Assembly: GCF_020149935.1 (NCBI RefSeq)
Contig: NZ_CP083757.1
Coordinates: forward strand, 1,798,001-1,862,000
Length of the DNA stretch: 64,000 nt
Origin: Marinilongibacter aquaticus
GTDB lineage: Bacteria > Bacteroidota > Bacteroidia > Cytophagales > Spirosomataceae
Reading direction: 5' to 3'
In this document: positions 25,177-34,106 of the stretch, one piece after another
Numbering within the stretch: the stretch's first letter is position 1
How the letters are laid out: each line of letters starts with the position of its first letter
Program-made: the position numbers and the translations under genes
The notes under the pieces: generated by a model
Told to the model about the DNA's origin: nothing
The model's database searches: none
The model's input: the letters and a program-made list of their open reading frames with translations, nothing else

Positions 25177-28100
25177 TTAGAAATCAAGGTTAACACTGAA
25201 AGAATACACTGGAGTCAAAGGATATCGTCCATAGTCGAGCCCGATGGCCTGGTTCTGTGTCGATACATCACGCCCCACATAAGCCCCTACTTCGGGATCA
25301 AAACCAGAATAGCCTGTCCAAGTCCAAATATTCTGCCCACTTACAGAGCATCGTGCCCCTTTAATCACCTTTTGTTTCTCGAGAAAAGCAGAAGGGATAT
25401 TGTATGAAAGTGTCACGTTTTTCAAGCGTAAAAACGAACCGTCTTCCACCCATTTGCTGGTGTGGTTGGTATAGTTTCCGTTGGCATCGCTGTTGTTTAT
25501 CCTCGCCACGGTAGTCCCGGGATTGGCCAATACAACCTGCCCGTTGTCATCGGTGATGGGCCTTGCGTAATCCATGGCTTTCAACATAAGGTTTCGGCTC
25601 AGGTTTATTTGATTGGGATTACTGTTCACCCTTGCCAATTGATTGTAAATGTCGTTTCCATAGGTGCTGGTGAACAACACACTCAAGTCAAAACCTTTAT
25701 ATGAAAATGTGTTGGTGAAACCTGCAAAAAACTTGGGCCAAGGGTTCCCGATGGTCGTGATATCCTTTTCATTGATGATGCCGTCTCCATTCACATCTTT
25801 AAACTTGACATCTCCCACCCAAATGTTGTTTTCATCAATTGGCTTTTCGTCGCCGTTGTTGTCTACGGGCAAGGCACTGTCTTCAATTTCACTGATGGAG
25901 CCAAAAATACCTTCTTCTATGTATCCTCTAAACAACCAAGGTGCCGAACCCACTTCCGAGCGTTGGGTCCAGTCGTTCAGCCACCACGATGTGCGGTCTA
26001 CGAAAGCATTGTCTGAATAAAAAGCTTTGATCTTCGTTTTGAAGCTCGAAATGTTGAAGTTGCTGGCCCATTTGAAACCGCCACTGTTGTAATTCACAGT
26101 GTTCAGCGTAAAGCCAAAACCCTTGTTCTGCAAAGAACCAATATTCACCGTAGGTGCCCCAACCGAGCCTGTGCCGTTTGTACCCATGTACCAAGGCAAA
26201 GGCTGCCCCATGAGCAAATTGTCGGTATTTTTTACATAATAATCAAACTCAAATTGAATACGGTTTTTGAAGAGAGCCACATTCAAACCAATGTTATCGG
26301 TTTTTGTTTCTTCCCATTTCAAACCTTGATTGCTGTATCGTGAAGGCAAGAATCCGGTGCCTGTAGGTGTGGGAGCGGTTGTCATTGGGGCGTAAATTCC
26401 GCCGCTGCCTTGGTTTCCAGTAACGCCCGTTTCCAAGCGAAGTTTCAGTTCATTGATCACTTTGCTGTTGAAAAACGGTTCTTGGGAAATTCTCCACGCC
26501 GCCGACACAGAAGGGAAAATACCCCATTTGTTGTCGTCCCCAAAATTAGCCGAGCCATCCGCCCGCAATGTTCCCATTACGATGTATCGGTCGTCGAAAT
26601 TATAATTCAAACGCCCCAAATACGACTCCATAGCCCAAACACCCGATCCTCCACCGTTGCTCGCTGTCAAGGCATCACCGGCATTCAAGTCGAGGATATC
26701 GTTGGTCAAAAAGCCCGTACGCGACGCACTCAGGTTCTTCCAGCTCGAAGACTGTGATTCGTGACTGGCCATCACGTTCAGGCCATGTTTCCCGAAATGC
26801 CTGTCGTATTGCAACAATTGATTCCAATTCCAATACGTGTTGACATTCGCACCACTGGTAAGTTTGGCCGTAACATTTTCGGCCCAACCAATTTTGTAAG
26901 TCGGTACATAATATGATGAATTCGCAAAACCCAAATTGGTATTGAAACTGGTACGGAACTGCAAACCTTTGGCCAATTGAAGGCCCACATTCAACCCTCC
27001 CAAAATCTGCCTTCTGACCAACTTATTGGTCGTCATTGTTGCAATGGCGATCGGGTTTACAGGTGTGTAGATATTGGCTCCGTTGTTCGCATCGCCCCCA
27101 CCCCAAGTGCCGTCCAAATTCTTCACGGGAATCTGAGGCGAAAGTTGGAGAGCATTGGAAATGACATTCTCCTGACTGGTTGTTAGGTTTTCATTGGTTT
27201 GGTTGAAATTGAAATTTGCTCCAAAAGTTGCCCAAGAACGCGGTTTGCTGTCCAAGTTTAAACGAATGCCATAGCGGTCGAATCCAGAACCGATGGCCAC
27301 ACCATCTTGATCCAAATATTCGCCAGACAGGTAATAGGTACTTTTGGCCGAGCCACCACTCAAACTCAATTGATGTTTGCTCATCGGTGCCGATTTGAAA
27401 AGCTCTTTTTGCCAATCGGTGCCTTTACCAAGCAAACTGGGATCCAGAAATTCCTGAGGTGTTTCGCCGCCAGCAATGTCATGGTATTCCTTCACCATCT
27501 GAGCATATTGTTGCAGGTTCATGACATCCAACTCGCGAGGGGCCGTCTGGATACTGTATTGAAAACCGTAAGCCAATTTGGCGTCGCCTTCTTTTCCTCT
27601 TTTTGTAGTGATGAGCAAAACTCCGTTTGTGGCTCGCGAACCGTAGATGGCCGTGGCCGACGGGCCTTGCAATACCTCGATCGACTCGATATCGGAAGGG
27701 TTTAAACCCGCCAATGGATTCGACGAACTCTGTGCTCCGTACTCGGCAGATTGCCCTGGAATTTGTACGCCATCCACCACGTACAAAGGCTCGTTGGTAC
27801 CGTTGATCGAGTTTACGCCCCGAATATTCACGGAAATGCCCCCACCGGGCTGTCCCGAATTCTGTGTAATGTACACTCCGGCCGCACGCCCTTGAATAGC
27901 CTGCTCAATCGTTGTATTGACCGTTTTTTCAATATCTTTCGACGAAACAGAAGTTTGGGCTGTGGTGAGGTCTGCTCTTTTCATTTCTCCATAGCCCACT
28001 ACGACCACTTCTTCCAAGGTTTGGTTATCGGTAACCATTGTCACATCGATAATGCTGCGGTTGCCCACCAGAATTTCCTGCGATTTATAACCCACAAAAG

Positions 28101-28776
28101 AAAAAGCAAGCACGGCATTTTCATCGGGCACATTGATAGAATACCTTCCGTTGGCATTCGAACTGGTACCAATTTGTGTGCCTTTCACCACTATGCTCAC
28201 GCCCGGTATGGCTTCTCCATTGTCGTCGGTGATGCTTCCTGTAATGGTGTTGGCTATCGTAGCATTTTGTGCTTCAGGAAGCTTGCCGGAAACAAAATTG
28301 AGGCTGGGCAAATCCTTTCGCGAAGCATCGGCAAAAAGGTTTCGTTTTTGCTCAATCGCTCTCAGGTTTTCATTCGAAAGCCCTTCTCTCTTTTTTACCA
28401 CAATCGTTTTATCGATAATGGCATAAGTGATCGGCTGGCCTTCGAATATCTTATCCAGAGCCACTTTCAAATCCATATTTTCCCCACTGAACGATACTGG
28501 ATGTGTATTCTTCAACAAACGGTTGTTGTACAAAAAATTGTAGCCCGTTTGCTTTCGAATCTCGTGGAAAACCCGCTGGAATTCGCTGTTTTTAAAATGC
28601 AAGCTCACAGGCTGCGAAAACACCGCCGCACTGACCTGAAAAAGCGAAACAAAAAGAAGTAAACTTGTCAATTTCATTGTTTTGATCGTTTTCGATTGAA
28701 ACAAGCTTCCTAAACTTGGCGGCTTGAGAGGAGACCTTCCTTGTCGCCGAGAATGAAAGAGTAAAGGTAATCGCAT
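25177..28776 (-). CDS. SusC/RagA TonB-linked outer-membrane transporter with STN signalling domain
   Basis: A 1199-aa TonB-dependent transporter. After the signal (hydrophobic core KLTSLLLFVSLFQVSAAVFS), residues about 50-130 form an STN domain (FHEIRKQTGYNFLYNNRLL), then a carboxypeptidase-regulatory-like domain (GSITDDNGEAIPGVSIVVKG), a plug with NIRGVNSINGTNEPLYVVDG and TNGVLLITTKRGK, and a 22-strand barrel. The STN domain is what contacts a FecR anti-sigma factor, and the FecR and ECF sigma genes lie directly upstream. An internal ATG at 28677 could also start the protein; the longer N-terminus with a basic stretch is common in this family. Confidence 0.95.
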   Translation of the reverse strand: MRLPLLFHSRRQGRSPLKPPSLGSLFQSKTIKTMKLTSLLLFVSLFQVSAAVFSQPVSLHFKNSEFQRVFHEIRKQTGYNFLYNNRLLKNTHPVSFSGENMDLKVALDKIFEGQPITYAIIDKTIVVKKREGLSNENLRAIEQKRNLFADASRKDLPSLNFVSGKLPEAQNATIANTITGSITDDNGEAIPGVSIVVKGTQIGTSSNANGRYSINVPDENAVLAFSFVGYKSQEILVGNRSIIDVTMVTDNQTLEEVVVVGYGEMKRADLTTAQTSVSSKDIEKTVNTTIEQAIQGRAAGVYITQNSGQPGGGISVNIRGVNSINGTNEPLYVVDGVQIPGQSAEYGAQSSSNPLAGLNPSDIESIEVLQGPSATAIYGSRATNGVLLITTKRGKEGDAKLAYGFQYSIQTAPRELDVMNLQQYAQMVKEYHDIAGGETPQEFLDPSLLGKGTDWQKELFKSAPMSKHQLSLSGGSAKSTYYLSGEYLDQDGVAIGSGFDRYGIRLNLDSKPRSWATFGANFNFNQTNENLTTSQENVISNALQLSPQIPVKNLDGTWGGGDANNGANIYTPVNPIAIATMTTNKLVRRQILGGLNVGLQLAKGLQFRTSFNTNLGFANSSYYVPTYKIGWAENVTAKLTSGANVNTYWNWNQLLQYDRHFGKHGLNVMASHESQSSSWKNLSASRTGFLTNDILDLNAGDALTASNGGGSGVWAMESYLGRLNYNFDDRYIVMGTLRADGSANFGDDNKWGIFPSVSAAWRISQEPFFNSKVINELKLRLETGVTGNQGSGGIYAPMTTAPTPTGTGFLPSRYSNQGLKWEETKTDNIGLNVALFKNRIQFEFDYYVKNTDNLLMGQPLPWYMGTNGTGSVGAPTVNIGSLQNKGFGFTLNTVNYNSGGFKWASNFNISSFKTKIKAFYSDNAFVDRTSWWLNDWTQRSEVGSAPWLFRGYIEEGIFGSISEIEDSALPVDNNGDEKPIDENNIWVGDVKFKDVNGDGIINEKDITTIGNPWPKFFAGFTNTFSYKGFDLSVLFTSTYGNDIYNQLARVNSNPNQINLSRNLMLKAMDYARPITDDNGQVVLANPGTTVARINNSDANGNYTNHTSKWVEDGSFLRLKNVTLSYNIPSAFLEKQKVIKGARCSVSGQNIWTWTGYSGFDPEVGAYVGRDVSTQNQAIGLDYGRYPLTPVYSFSVNLDF

Positions 28777-28832
28777 ATTAAAATATTTAGATAGGTTGGT
28801 TTCGAGTACAAATCGGGCAGAATGCCTAAGGT

Positions 28833-30080
28833 TTATATTGTCCGCACGTGCAGCTTGCGGTTTTCGTATTCCAATTTCACCCCCCCTCCTTCTTCCAAAA
28901 TTTGAAGCAGGGTTTCAAGGTTCATCGATTTGGGCAAATAGCCGGTGAAACGTTCGTGTTTCACTTCGCCTTGGTACTCAATTTCGATATCGTACCAACG
29001 GGCAAGTTGCCGCATAACCTCTCGAATCTCTGTTTCCTTGAAATTGAAAAAGCCTTCTTTCCACGAAACAGCCATTTGAGAATCTACATTCTCCACTTTC
29101 AAAAGGGTTTCGTTTTTGGTCAATACCGACTGTTGCCCGGGCAAAAGCTGCACTTGAGTTTCTTTTGCATTGACTTGAGCTTGCTTAACGTGCACCACAA
29201 TACGCCCTTCGAGCAAGGTCGTTTTTATTGCGTCTTCGTCGGCGTAGGAGTTTACGTTGAAATGCGTGCCGAGCACTTCAATTTCTTGGCGTCCGGTACG
29301 CACCCGAAATGGTTTTCGCACACCATTGACATTCAGCTTACTGACTTCAAAATAAGCTTCGCCTTCCAGATCAACGATTCGAGGCCCTTCAGAAAATTGA
29401 CTGGGAAAACTGATTGAAGACAAGGCATTCAACCAAACACGGGTGCCGTCGGGCAATTGAATATTCACCTGACCCGAAGCCGGTGTTCGCACAAGCTGGG
29501 TTTGCGAATTGGTAGACGCCGCGGTATTCTGAAAAAGGAAAAAACCGTCGTTTCCCTTTTCTAAACTCACGCCCTCTTCGTTTATTTCATTGATCGACGA
29601 TTCAGAAAGCGTATACACGGCACCGTTGTTCAGCATCAAAACAGCCGCTTTCTCTGGCACAGCAAATTGCTCCTTTTCCAAAGCTTTCGAGATTTCGGCC
29701 TTTGCCGTCAACTTATTCTCAAGCGAGGCCTTTGGCAAAAACATGTACACCGCCACAAATACTGCGGCAGCGGCCGCAACCCAAGGCAAGGGTTTCCAAA
29801 ATTTACGAATGGGCAAGAAAGGCTCCTTCTCCGCACCTTCCAATGCATCGATTCGTGACTCGATCGCCTGCGACCACCGATCCATTTCGGGTGTTTCGGG
29901 CCATTTTCTACCTTTACTCAAAGACTGAAAAGCTTCCATCACTAGGACCTTCTCGTCTTCAGAAAGCTGGCCAAACCACTTTAAAAAAGCGGTGTGCTCT
30001 TTCTCAGTATGCTCGGCCCGAAGGTATTTGGCAAAGAATTTTTTGTAATCAAAAGGGTTCATATACTGAGAAGACGGCAT
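28833..30080 (-). CDS. FecR-type anti-sigma factor
   Basis: A 415-aa inner-membrane anti-sigma factor. The N-terminal cytoplasmic part (FFAKYLRAEHTEKEHTAF) would bind the sigma factor. One transmembrane helix is near 93-111 (LPWVAAAAAVFVAVYMFL). The periplasmic part contains the FecR domain (VQLPDGTRVWLNALSSISFP-type, here NIQLPDGTRVWLNALSS; then EVLGTHFNVNSYAD) and the DUF4974-like C-terminus with an EVMRQLARWYDIEIEY stretch. The second Met at 30062 is an alternative start. It forms the signalling chain with the ECF sigma gene 52 bp upstream and the STN-bearing SusC downstream. Confidence 0.94.
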   Translation of the reverse strand: MPSSQYMNPFDYKKFFAKYLRAEHTEKEHTAFLKWFGQLSEDEKVLVMEAFQSLSKGRKWPETPEMDRWSQAIESRIDALEGAEKEPFLPIRKFWKPLPWVAAAAAVFVAVYMFLPKASLENKLTAKAEISKALEKEQFAVPEKAAVLMLNNGAVYTLSESSINEINEEGVSLEKGNDGFFLFQNTAASTNSQTQLVRTPASGQVNIQLPDGTRVWLNALSSISFPSQFSEGPRIVDLEGEAYFEVSKLNVNGVRKPFRVRTGRQEIEVLGTHFNVNSYADEDAIKTTLLEGRIVVHVKQAQVNAKETQVQLLPGQQSVLTKNETLLKVENVDSQMAVSWKEGFFNFKETEIREVMRQLARWYDIEIEYQGEVKHERFTGYLPKSMNLETLLQILEEGGGVKLEYENRKLHVRTI

Positions 30081-30132
30081 AAAGCCGAAAAAGAACCCCT
30101 CGAAATTTAATTATTTTTAAAAAAATTGGCAT

Positions 30133-30759
30133 TTATTGAATGTAGCCCAGCCAAGCCGCACAGATCAGCAGCTCTGAAATGCCCAATTCACCGTATTTCA
30201 TAAGGTATTCTTTCACCGAATGCCGAGCGGCGTAAAGTTGTTTTTTCACCACAGACTTGGAAATGTTCATCTGTTCGGCGATCTCATCCAAAGACATTTC
30301 CATCTTTACGTTCATCTCAAAAATTTGCCGACGTTTCTGTGGCAATTTATGCACCGCCCGTTCCAGTAGGCTGAAAGAATCTTCGAGTATAATATCCGCC
30401 TCAAACTTAGGGTTGGCTGCGTATTGTTCTTCATTTTCGCTGATGTCTTCAAACTGCCTCTGTTTCCGGATATGATCGATCACCAAATTTTTGGTCATTC
30501 TGAACAAATAATTCCGAAAAGATTTGACCTCTCCCAGCGATTCGCGTTTAATCCAAACCTTGATAAACACTTCTTGAGACAACTCCTCACTTTCGTCTTT
30601 CGACTTTGTGAAAAGATAAACAAACTGGTATATCTGTTGCAAATACTGTGTATACAGCACCGTAAAAGCCTCCCTGTCGTGTCCCGCGATACGGGCAAGA
30701 AGTTCGCTTTCCTTTATTGTATTTTCACATTCGTCTGTATATCCGACTTCCACGGCCAA
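30133..30759 (-). CDS. ECF-type RNA polymerase sigma factor
   Basis: A 208-aa ECF sigma factor of the FecI-like branch common in Bacteroidota. Region 2 (FTVLYTQYLQQIYQFVYLFT) contacts core enzyme and the -10 element; region 4 (LPQKRRQIFEMNVKMEMSLDEIAEQMNISK) holds the helix-turn-helix. It is the first gene of the PUL transcript and is followed by the FecR gene. It should turn on sus genes when the anti-sigma releases it. No separate promoter consensus was assigned for its target. Confidence 0.94.
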   Translation of the reverse strand: MAVEVGYTDECENTIKESELLARIAGHDREAFTVLYTQYLQQIYQFVYLFTKSKDESEELSQEVFIKVWIKRESLGEVKSFRNYLFRMTKNLVIDHIRKQRQFEDISENEEQYAANPKFEADIILEDSFSLLERAVHKLPQKRRQIFEMNVKMEMSLDEIAEQMNISKSVVKKQLYAARHSVKEYLMKYGELGISELLICAAWLGYIQ

Positions 30760-30931
30760 AACACTTAAAATTTTTCAATATTAATTATAACTATTCAAAC
30801 ACGCCAATTGAAATAAAATTAAATGGCCAACGAGATCCTTTTTCAAAACCTATATACGTATTAGTCTTATGACTTACAAAAATTGAATTATTCAAATAAT
30901 TTTCACAAAACAATTGGACAAGTATTGAAAC

Positions 30932-30947
30932 TTAAACAAACGTTTAA
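30932..30947. promoter_or_regulatory. TetR operator 1
   Basis: TTAAACAAACGTTTAA: TTAAAC and GTTTAA are a perfect 6-bp inverted repeat with a 4-bp spacer, in the upstream region of the TetR-led efflux operon. Its start is 32 bp before that of the second site. Confidence 0.85.
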
Positions 30948-30963
30948 TTAAGTTTGCATCGAA

Positions 30964-30979
30964 TTAAACAAACGTTTGA
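30964..30979. promoter_or_regulatory. TetR operator 2
   Basis: TTAAACAAACGTTTGA repeats operator 1 with one change, ending two bases before the TetR ATG at 30982. The 32-bp spacing (about three helical turns) puts both sites on one DNA face, which fits cooperative autorepression. Confidence 0.85.
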
Positions 30980-30981
30980 TT

Positions 30982-31617
30982 ATGGAAACGTATGATTTGA
31001 ACGAAAAACAGCTTGCCATACTCGGAGTGGCCGAAACTCTTTTTGCCGAAAAAGGATTTGAAGCCGCAAGCGTGCGTGAAATTGCCAAAGAGGCGGGTGT
31101 AAACTTGGCCATGATCAATTACTATTTCGGATCGAAGGAGAAGTTGCTTGAGTCTCTGTTTTTGTACAAAACGACGACATTCAGATTGAGCTTGGAAGTA
31201 ATCGCCAAAAACGAAAAGCTGACAAGCCGCGAAAAATTAATCGTATTGGCCACTTCATACATCGATAGGGTATTCAGCAATTCCAATTTTCATAAGATAA
31301 TGATCAAGTCTTCGGATACGGAATCCCCGGCCCTTTTCGACACGATCACCAAAATGAAATTGAAAAACAGAGATGTCATTCACCGCATCATTCAAGACGG
31401 CATCGATCAAAAAGAGTTTTCTCCAAGCCTTACCGCAGAAAAAGTGATGTCTGTGGTTTTCGGCGTGATCTGCTATGTGCAATTGAACAAACGATATTAT
31501 GCGGCCATTTGGGACTTCGACGAGTCTGATGAAGGCCAAAAAGCCCTAAAGAAAAAGGTTACAGAACATATTGTCTTCACTATAAAAGCGATTTTAAACT
31601 ACAATGAAAATGAATAA
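30982..31617 (+). CDS. TetR/AcrR family repressor of the efflux operon
   Basis: A 211-aa regulator (the ATG at 30982 is used; an upstream TTG is inside operator 2). The N-terminal helix-turn-helix is AKEAGVNLAMINYYFGSKEKLLESLF (recognition helix NLAMINYYF). The rest is the helical ligand-binding part, poorly conserved, so the inducer is unknown. It overlaps the TolC gene by 14 bp and is co-transcribed with the TolC, HlyD and DHA2 genes. The two operators in its promoter should give self-repression and thus inducible efflux. Confidence 0.94.
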   Translation: METYDLNEKQLAILGVAETLFAEKGFEAASVREIAKEAGVNLAMINYYFGSKEKLLESLFLYKTTTFRLSLEVIAKNEKLTSREKLIVLATSYIDRVFSNSNFHKIMIKSSDTESPALFDTITKMKLKNRDVIHRIIQDGIDQKEFSPSLTAEKVMSVVFGVICYVQLNKRYYAAIWDFDESDEGQKALKKKVTEHIVFTIKAILNYNENE

Positions 31618-32950
31618 ACTACTGATTACGCTATGCTGCATGCTGGTGTCTTTGGGTGTTTGGGCCCAATCGCCCGACACACAATTGAGCCAAGCTGTGG
31701 AGGCGGCGATCGCTCACAGCAAAGCCGTGGAAACGGCCAAAACAGGTGTAGCCTTGGCCAAGTCTGAGCAGCAAACTGTAAAAGATGCACGCTTGCCCGA
31801 AATCTCGGCTTCGGGGCAGTTCATGTATCTGCCCATCGTGCCCAATTTGAACCTGAAATTCCAACAAGAGCAAGCTCAGCAATCGAGTGGAGAAAGTGGA
31901 CAGGATGCTTCGCAATCGCAAGGTTTTCCTGTACCGAAAACGCTCGAACTGGGTATGGTTTCGGCTTCTTTGCCGCTTTATACGGGCGGGAAATTGAAAA
32001 ACAATCTACTGCTTTCTGAGGAAAAAACAGAGGCCAGTAAAATCAGCTTGAATATCCAACGCGAAGCAGCCGCCATGCAGGCCATTCAGCTTTACACTGG
32101 AATTTACAAGGTGAAGGAAACGCTGAAGTTGTTGGAACAAAACTTGCACAAATCGGAAAACAGAATTCACGATTTCGAAAATTTCGTGGAAAATGGACTG
32201 CTCGCTCAAAATGATTTGCTCAAGGCAAAATTGCAATATTCCAATATCGAACTTTCGAAAGAAGAAACCTTGAACCAACTGAGCAACCTCACGTATCGCT
32301 TGAATAAATTGACCGACAGCGAGGCCAGCCGTACATGGGATACCGAAAACCTGATGTTCGACGCACCACAGATTGTGCCCGCAGACCTGAACTTCTCGCT
32401 GCGTAAAGATCTAGCCCTCTACCGCCAAAACAACAAAATGGCCAAAATGGGCATTGCTCTGAGCAAAGGCAATTATTTCCCCACTGTGGCTCTGTCTGCC
32501 GGTTACATCGCTGCAAACATCAGCCAAGTAGCCACGATTACCAATGCGGTAAATCTTGGGGTGGCCGTCAAATACAACATTTCTTCGCTTTACAAAAATC
32601 AGAGTGAAGTGAAAGTGGCTCAACTGAAACTGGCCCAAGCCGAGAGCAAGTTTGCCGAAGCCGAAGAAAAAGCCTCGGTTGAGGTGCAGGAAGCCAAAAA
32701 TCAATTGAACCTCACGGCCAAAAAGGTAGACACTTACAATTTGGCCATTACGCAGGCCGAAGAAAATTTGAGAATCATTACCAATAAACACAAAAACGGC
32801 TTAGCCGACACCGACCAATTGTTGGAAGCTGACCTACAATACCTACAAGCCAAAATAAACCAAAAAGCGGCAAAAGCCGATCAACTGTTGGCTTGGTATC
32901 AATTGAGCTACGCTTCCGGAAATTTACTCGACTATTTTCAAATCAAATAA
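31604..32950 (+). CDS. TolC-family outer-membrane efflux channel
   Basis: A 448-aa protein with a signal peptide (LLITLCCMLVSLGVWAQ) and two halves of long alpha-helical hairpins, e.g. AVEAAIAHSKAVETAKTG and VEVQEAKNQLNLTAKKVDTY, as in TolC trimers. It overlaps the TetR gene (ATG at 31604, or the internal ATG at 31610). It provides the exit duct for the HlyD-MFS pump encoded downstream. The operon order regulator-TolC-HlyD-DHA2 is typical in Bacteroidota. Confidence 0.93.
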   Translation: MKMNKLLITLCCMLVSLGVWAQSPDTQLSQAVEAAIAHSKAVETAKTGVALAKSEQQTVKDARLPEISASGQFMYLPIVPNLNLKFQQEQAQQSSGESGQDASQSQGFPVPKTLELGMVSASLPLYTGGKLKNNLLLSEEKTEASKISLNIQREAAAMQAIQLYTGIYKVKETLKLLEQNLHKSENRIHDFENFVENGLLAQNDLLKAKLQYSNIELSKEETLNQLSNLTYRLNKLTDSEASRTWDTENLMFDAPQIVPADLNFSLRKDLALYRQNNKMAKMGIALSKGNYFPTVALSAGYIAANISQVATITNAVNLGVAVKYNISSLYKNQSEVKVAQLKLAQAESKFAEAEEKASVEVQEAKNQLNLTAKKVDTYNLAITQAEENLRIITNKHKNGLADTDQLLEADLQYLQAKINQKAAKADQLLAWYQLSYASGNLLDYFQIK

Positions 32951-32954
32951 TACA

Positions 32955-34076
32955 ATGGAACAAGGAAAAAAGAAAAAAATCAATAAAGGGTTTTTGGGTG
33001 TGCTGATTGCCATTCTTGTAGTCGGTATCGCCGCAGGGGCATACGCGTACATCCATGGCCTTTCGCACGAAACCACAGACGATGCCCAACTTGAGGCCAA
33101 TATCTCGGCTATCGTGCCCAAAGTATCGGGTTATATCCAAGAAATCCGAGTGAAAGACAATCAAATGGTACACAAGGGCGACACCCTTTTTGTACTCGAC
33201 GATTCGGAATTCAGATTGAAACTGATGCAAGCCGAAGCGGCCAAAGACATCGCAAACGGACAGCTACAAGTGGCCAAAACGGGTATCCTTTCAGCCAATA
33301 CCGTAGTGCCGATCAGCCAAGCCTCTGCACACAGTGCCGAAGCCAATGTAGCCACTGCAAACGCCAATATCGAAGCCGCCAAAGTTGAACTTTGGAGAGC
33401 CCAAAACGATTACGAGCGTTACGCCAATTTGTACGCCGACCGTTCAATCACCAAACAGCAATTCGAGCAAGCCCAGGCGGCCAAAGAATCGGCCGAGAAA
33501 AGATTGAAAGTATTGGAAGAGCAACGCAACGCCATTGAAAAGCAAGTAAGCGTAGCCGCCCGTCAGGTAAAAAATAGCCAATCGCAAGTTTCTGCTGCCA
33601 GAAGTCAGATCTCTGTGGCCGAAGCCAGCATCGAGCAAAACGATGTGGCCATTGAAAATGCCAAGCTTTTTTTGAGCTATACTGTAATCTTAGCTCCAGC
33701 AGACGGACAATTGTCGAAAATAAACCTTCAACCAGGCCAATTGGTGCAAGCGGGCCAAAGCCTGTGCATGTTGGTGGATGTACACGATCAATGGGTTGTG
33801 GCGAATTTCAAAGAAACGCAAATGGAAAAAATGCGTGTCGGGCAAAAAGTTGAGATGGAAGTGGATGCCTTTCCGAAAGAGAAAATCATCGGTACGGTCA
33901 ATTCGATTGCTCCGGCTACGGGTTCAAAATTTGCTCTTTTGCCTCCAGACAATGCCTCAGGAAACTTCGTGAAAACGATCCAACGTATTCCCGTGAAAAT
34001 TACTTTGGACGAACAGAAAATGCTGGACTTGCTTAGACCCGGCATGAATGTGGAAGTCGACGTGTTGATCCAGTAA
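32955..34076 (+). CDS. HlyD/EmrA-like membrane-fusion protein
   Basis: A 373-aa periplasmic adaptor with one N-terminal membrane anchor (KGFLGVLIAILVVGIAAGAYAY). A biotinyl-lipoyl-like half (AIVPKVSGYIQEIRVKDNQMVHKGD) flanks a coiled-coil hairpin (about 100-225), followed by the second lipoyl half (YTVILAPADGQLSKINLQPGQ) and the beta-barrel domain (VVANFKETQMEKMRVGQKVEM). It links the DHA2 transporter to the TolC channel. It starts 5 bp after the TolC stop. Confidence 0.94.
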   Translation: MEQGKKKKINKGFLGVLIAILVVGIAAGAYAYIHGLSHETTDDAQLEANISAIVPKVSGYIQEIRVKDNQMVHKGDTLFVLDDSEFRLKLMQAEAAKDIANGQLQVAKTGILSANTVVPISQASAHSAEANVATANANIEAAKVELWRAQNDYERYANLYADRSITKQQFEQAQAAKESAEKRLKVLEEQRNAIEKQVSVAARQVKNSQSQVSAARSQISVAEASIEQNDVAIENAKLFLSYTVILAPADGQLSKINLQPGQLVQAGQSLCMLVDVHDQWVVANFKETQMEKMRVGQKVEMEVDAFPKEKIIGTVNSIAPATGSKFALLPPDNASGNFVKTIQRIPVKITLDEQKMLDLLRPGMNVEVDVLIQ

Positions 34077-34106
34077 TATTATTATATCAAACAAAGAAAA
34101 TAGCTT

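Noticed and set aside
27751-28662. 303-aa plus-strand frame inside SusC
   Set aside because: It is antisense to the STN and plug domains of a well-supported SusC gene and has no family features.
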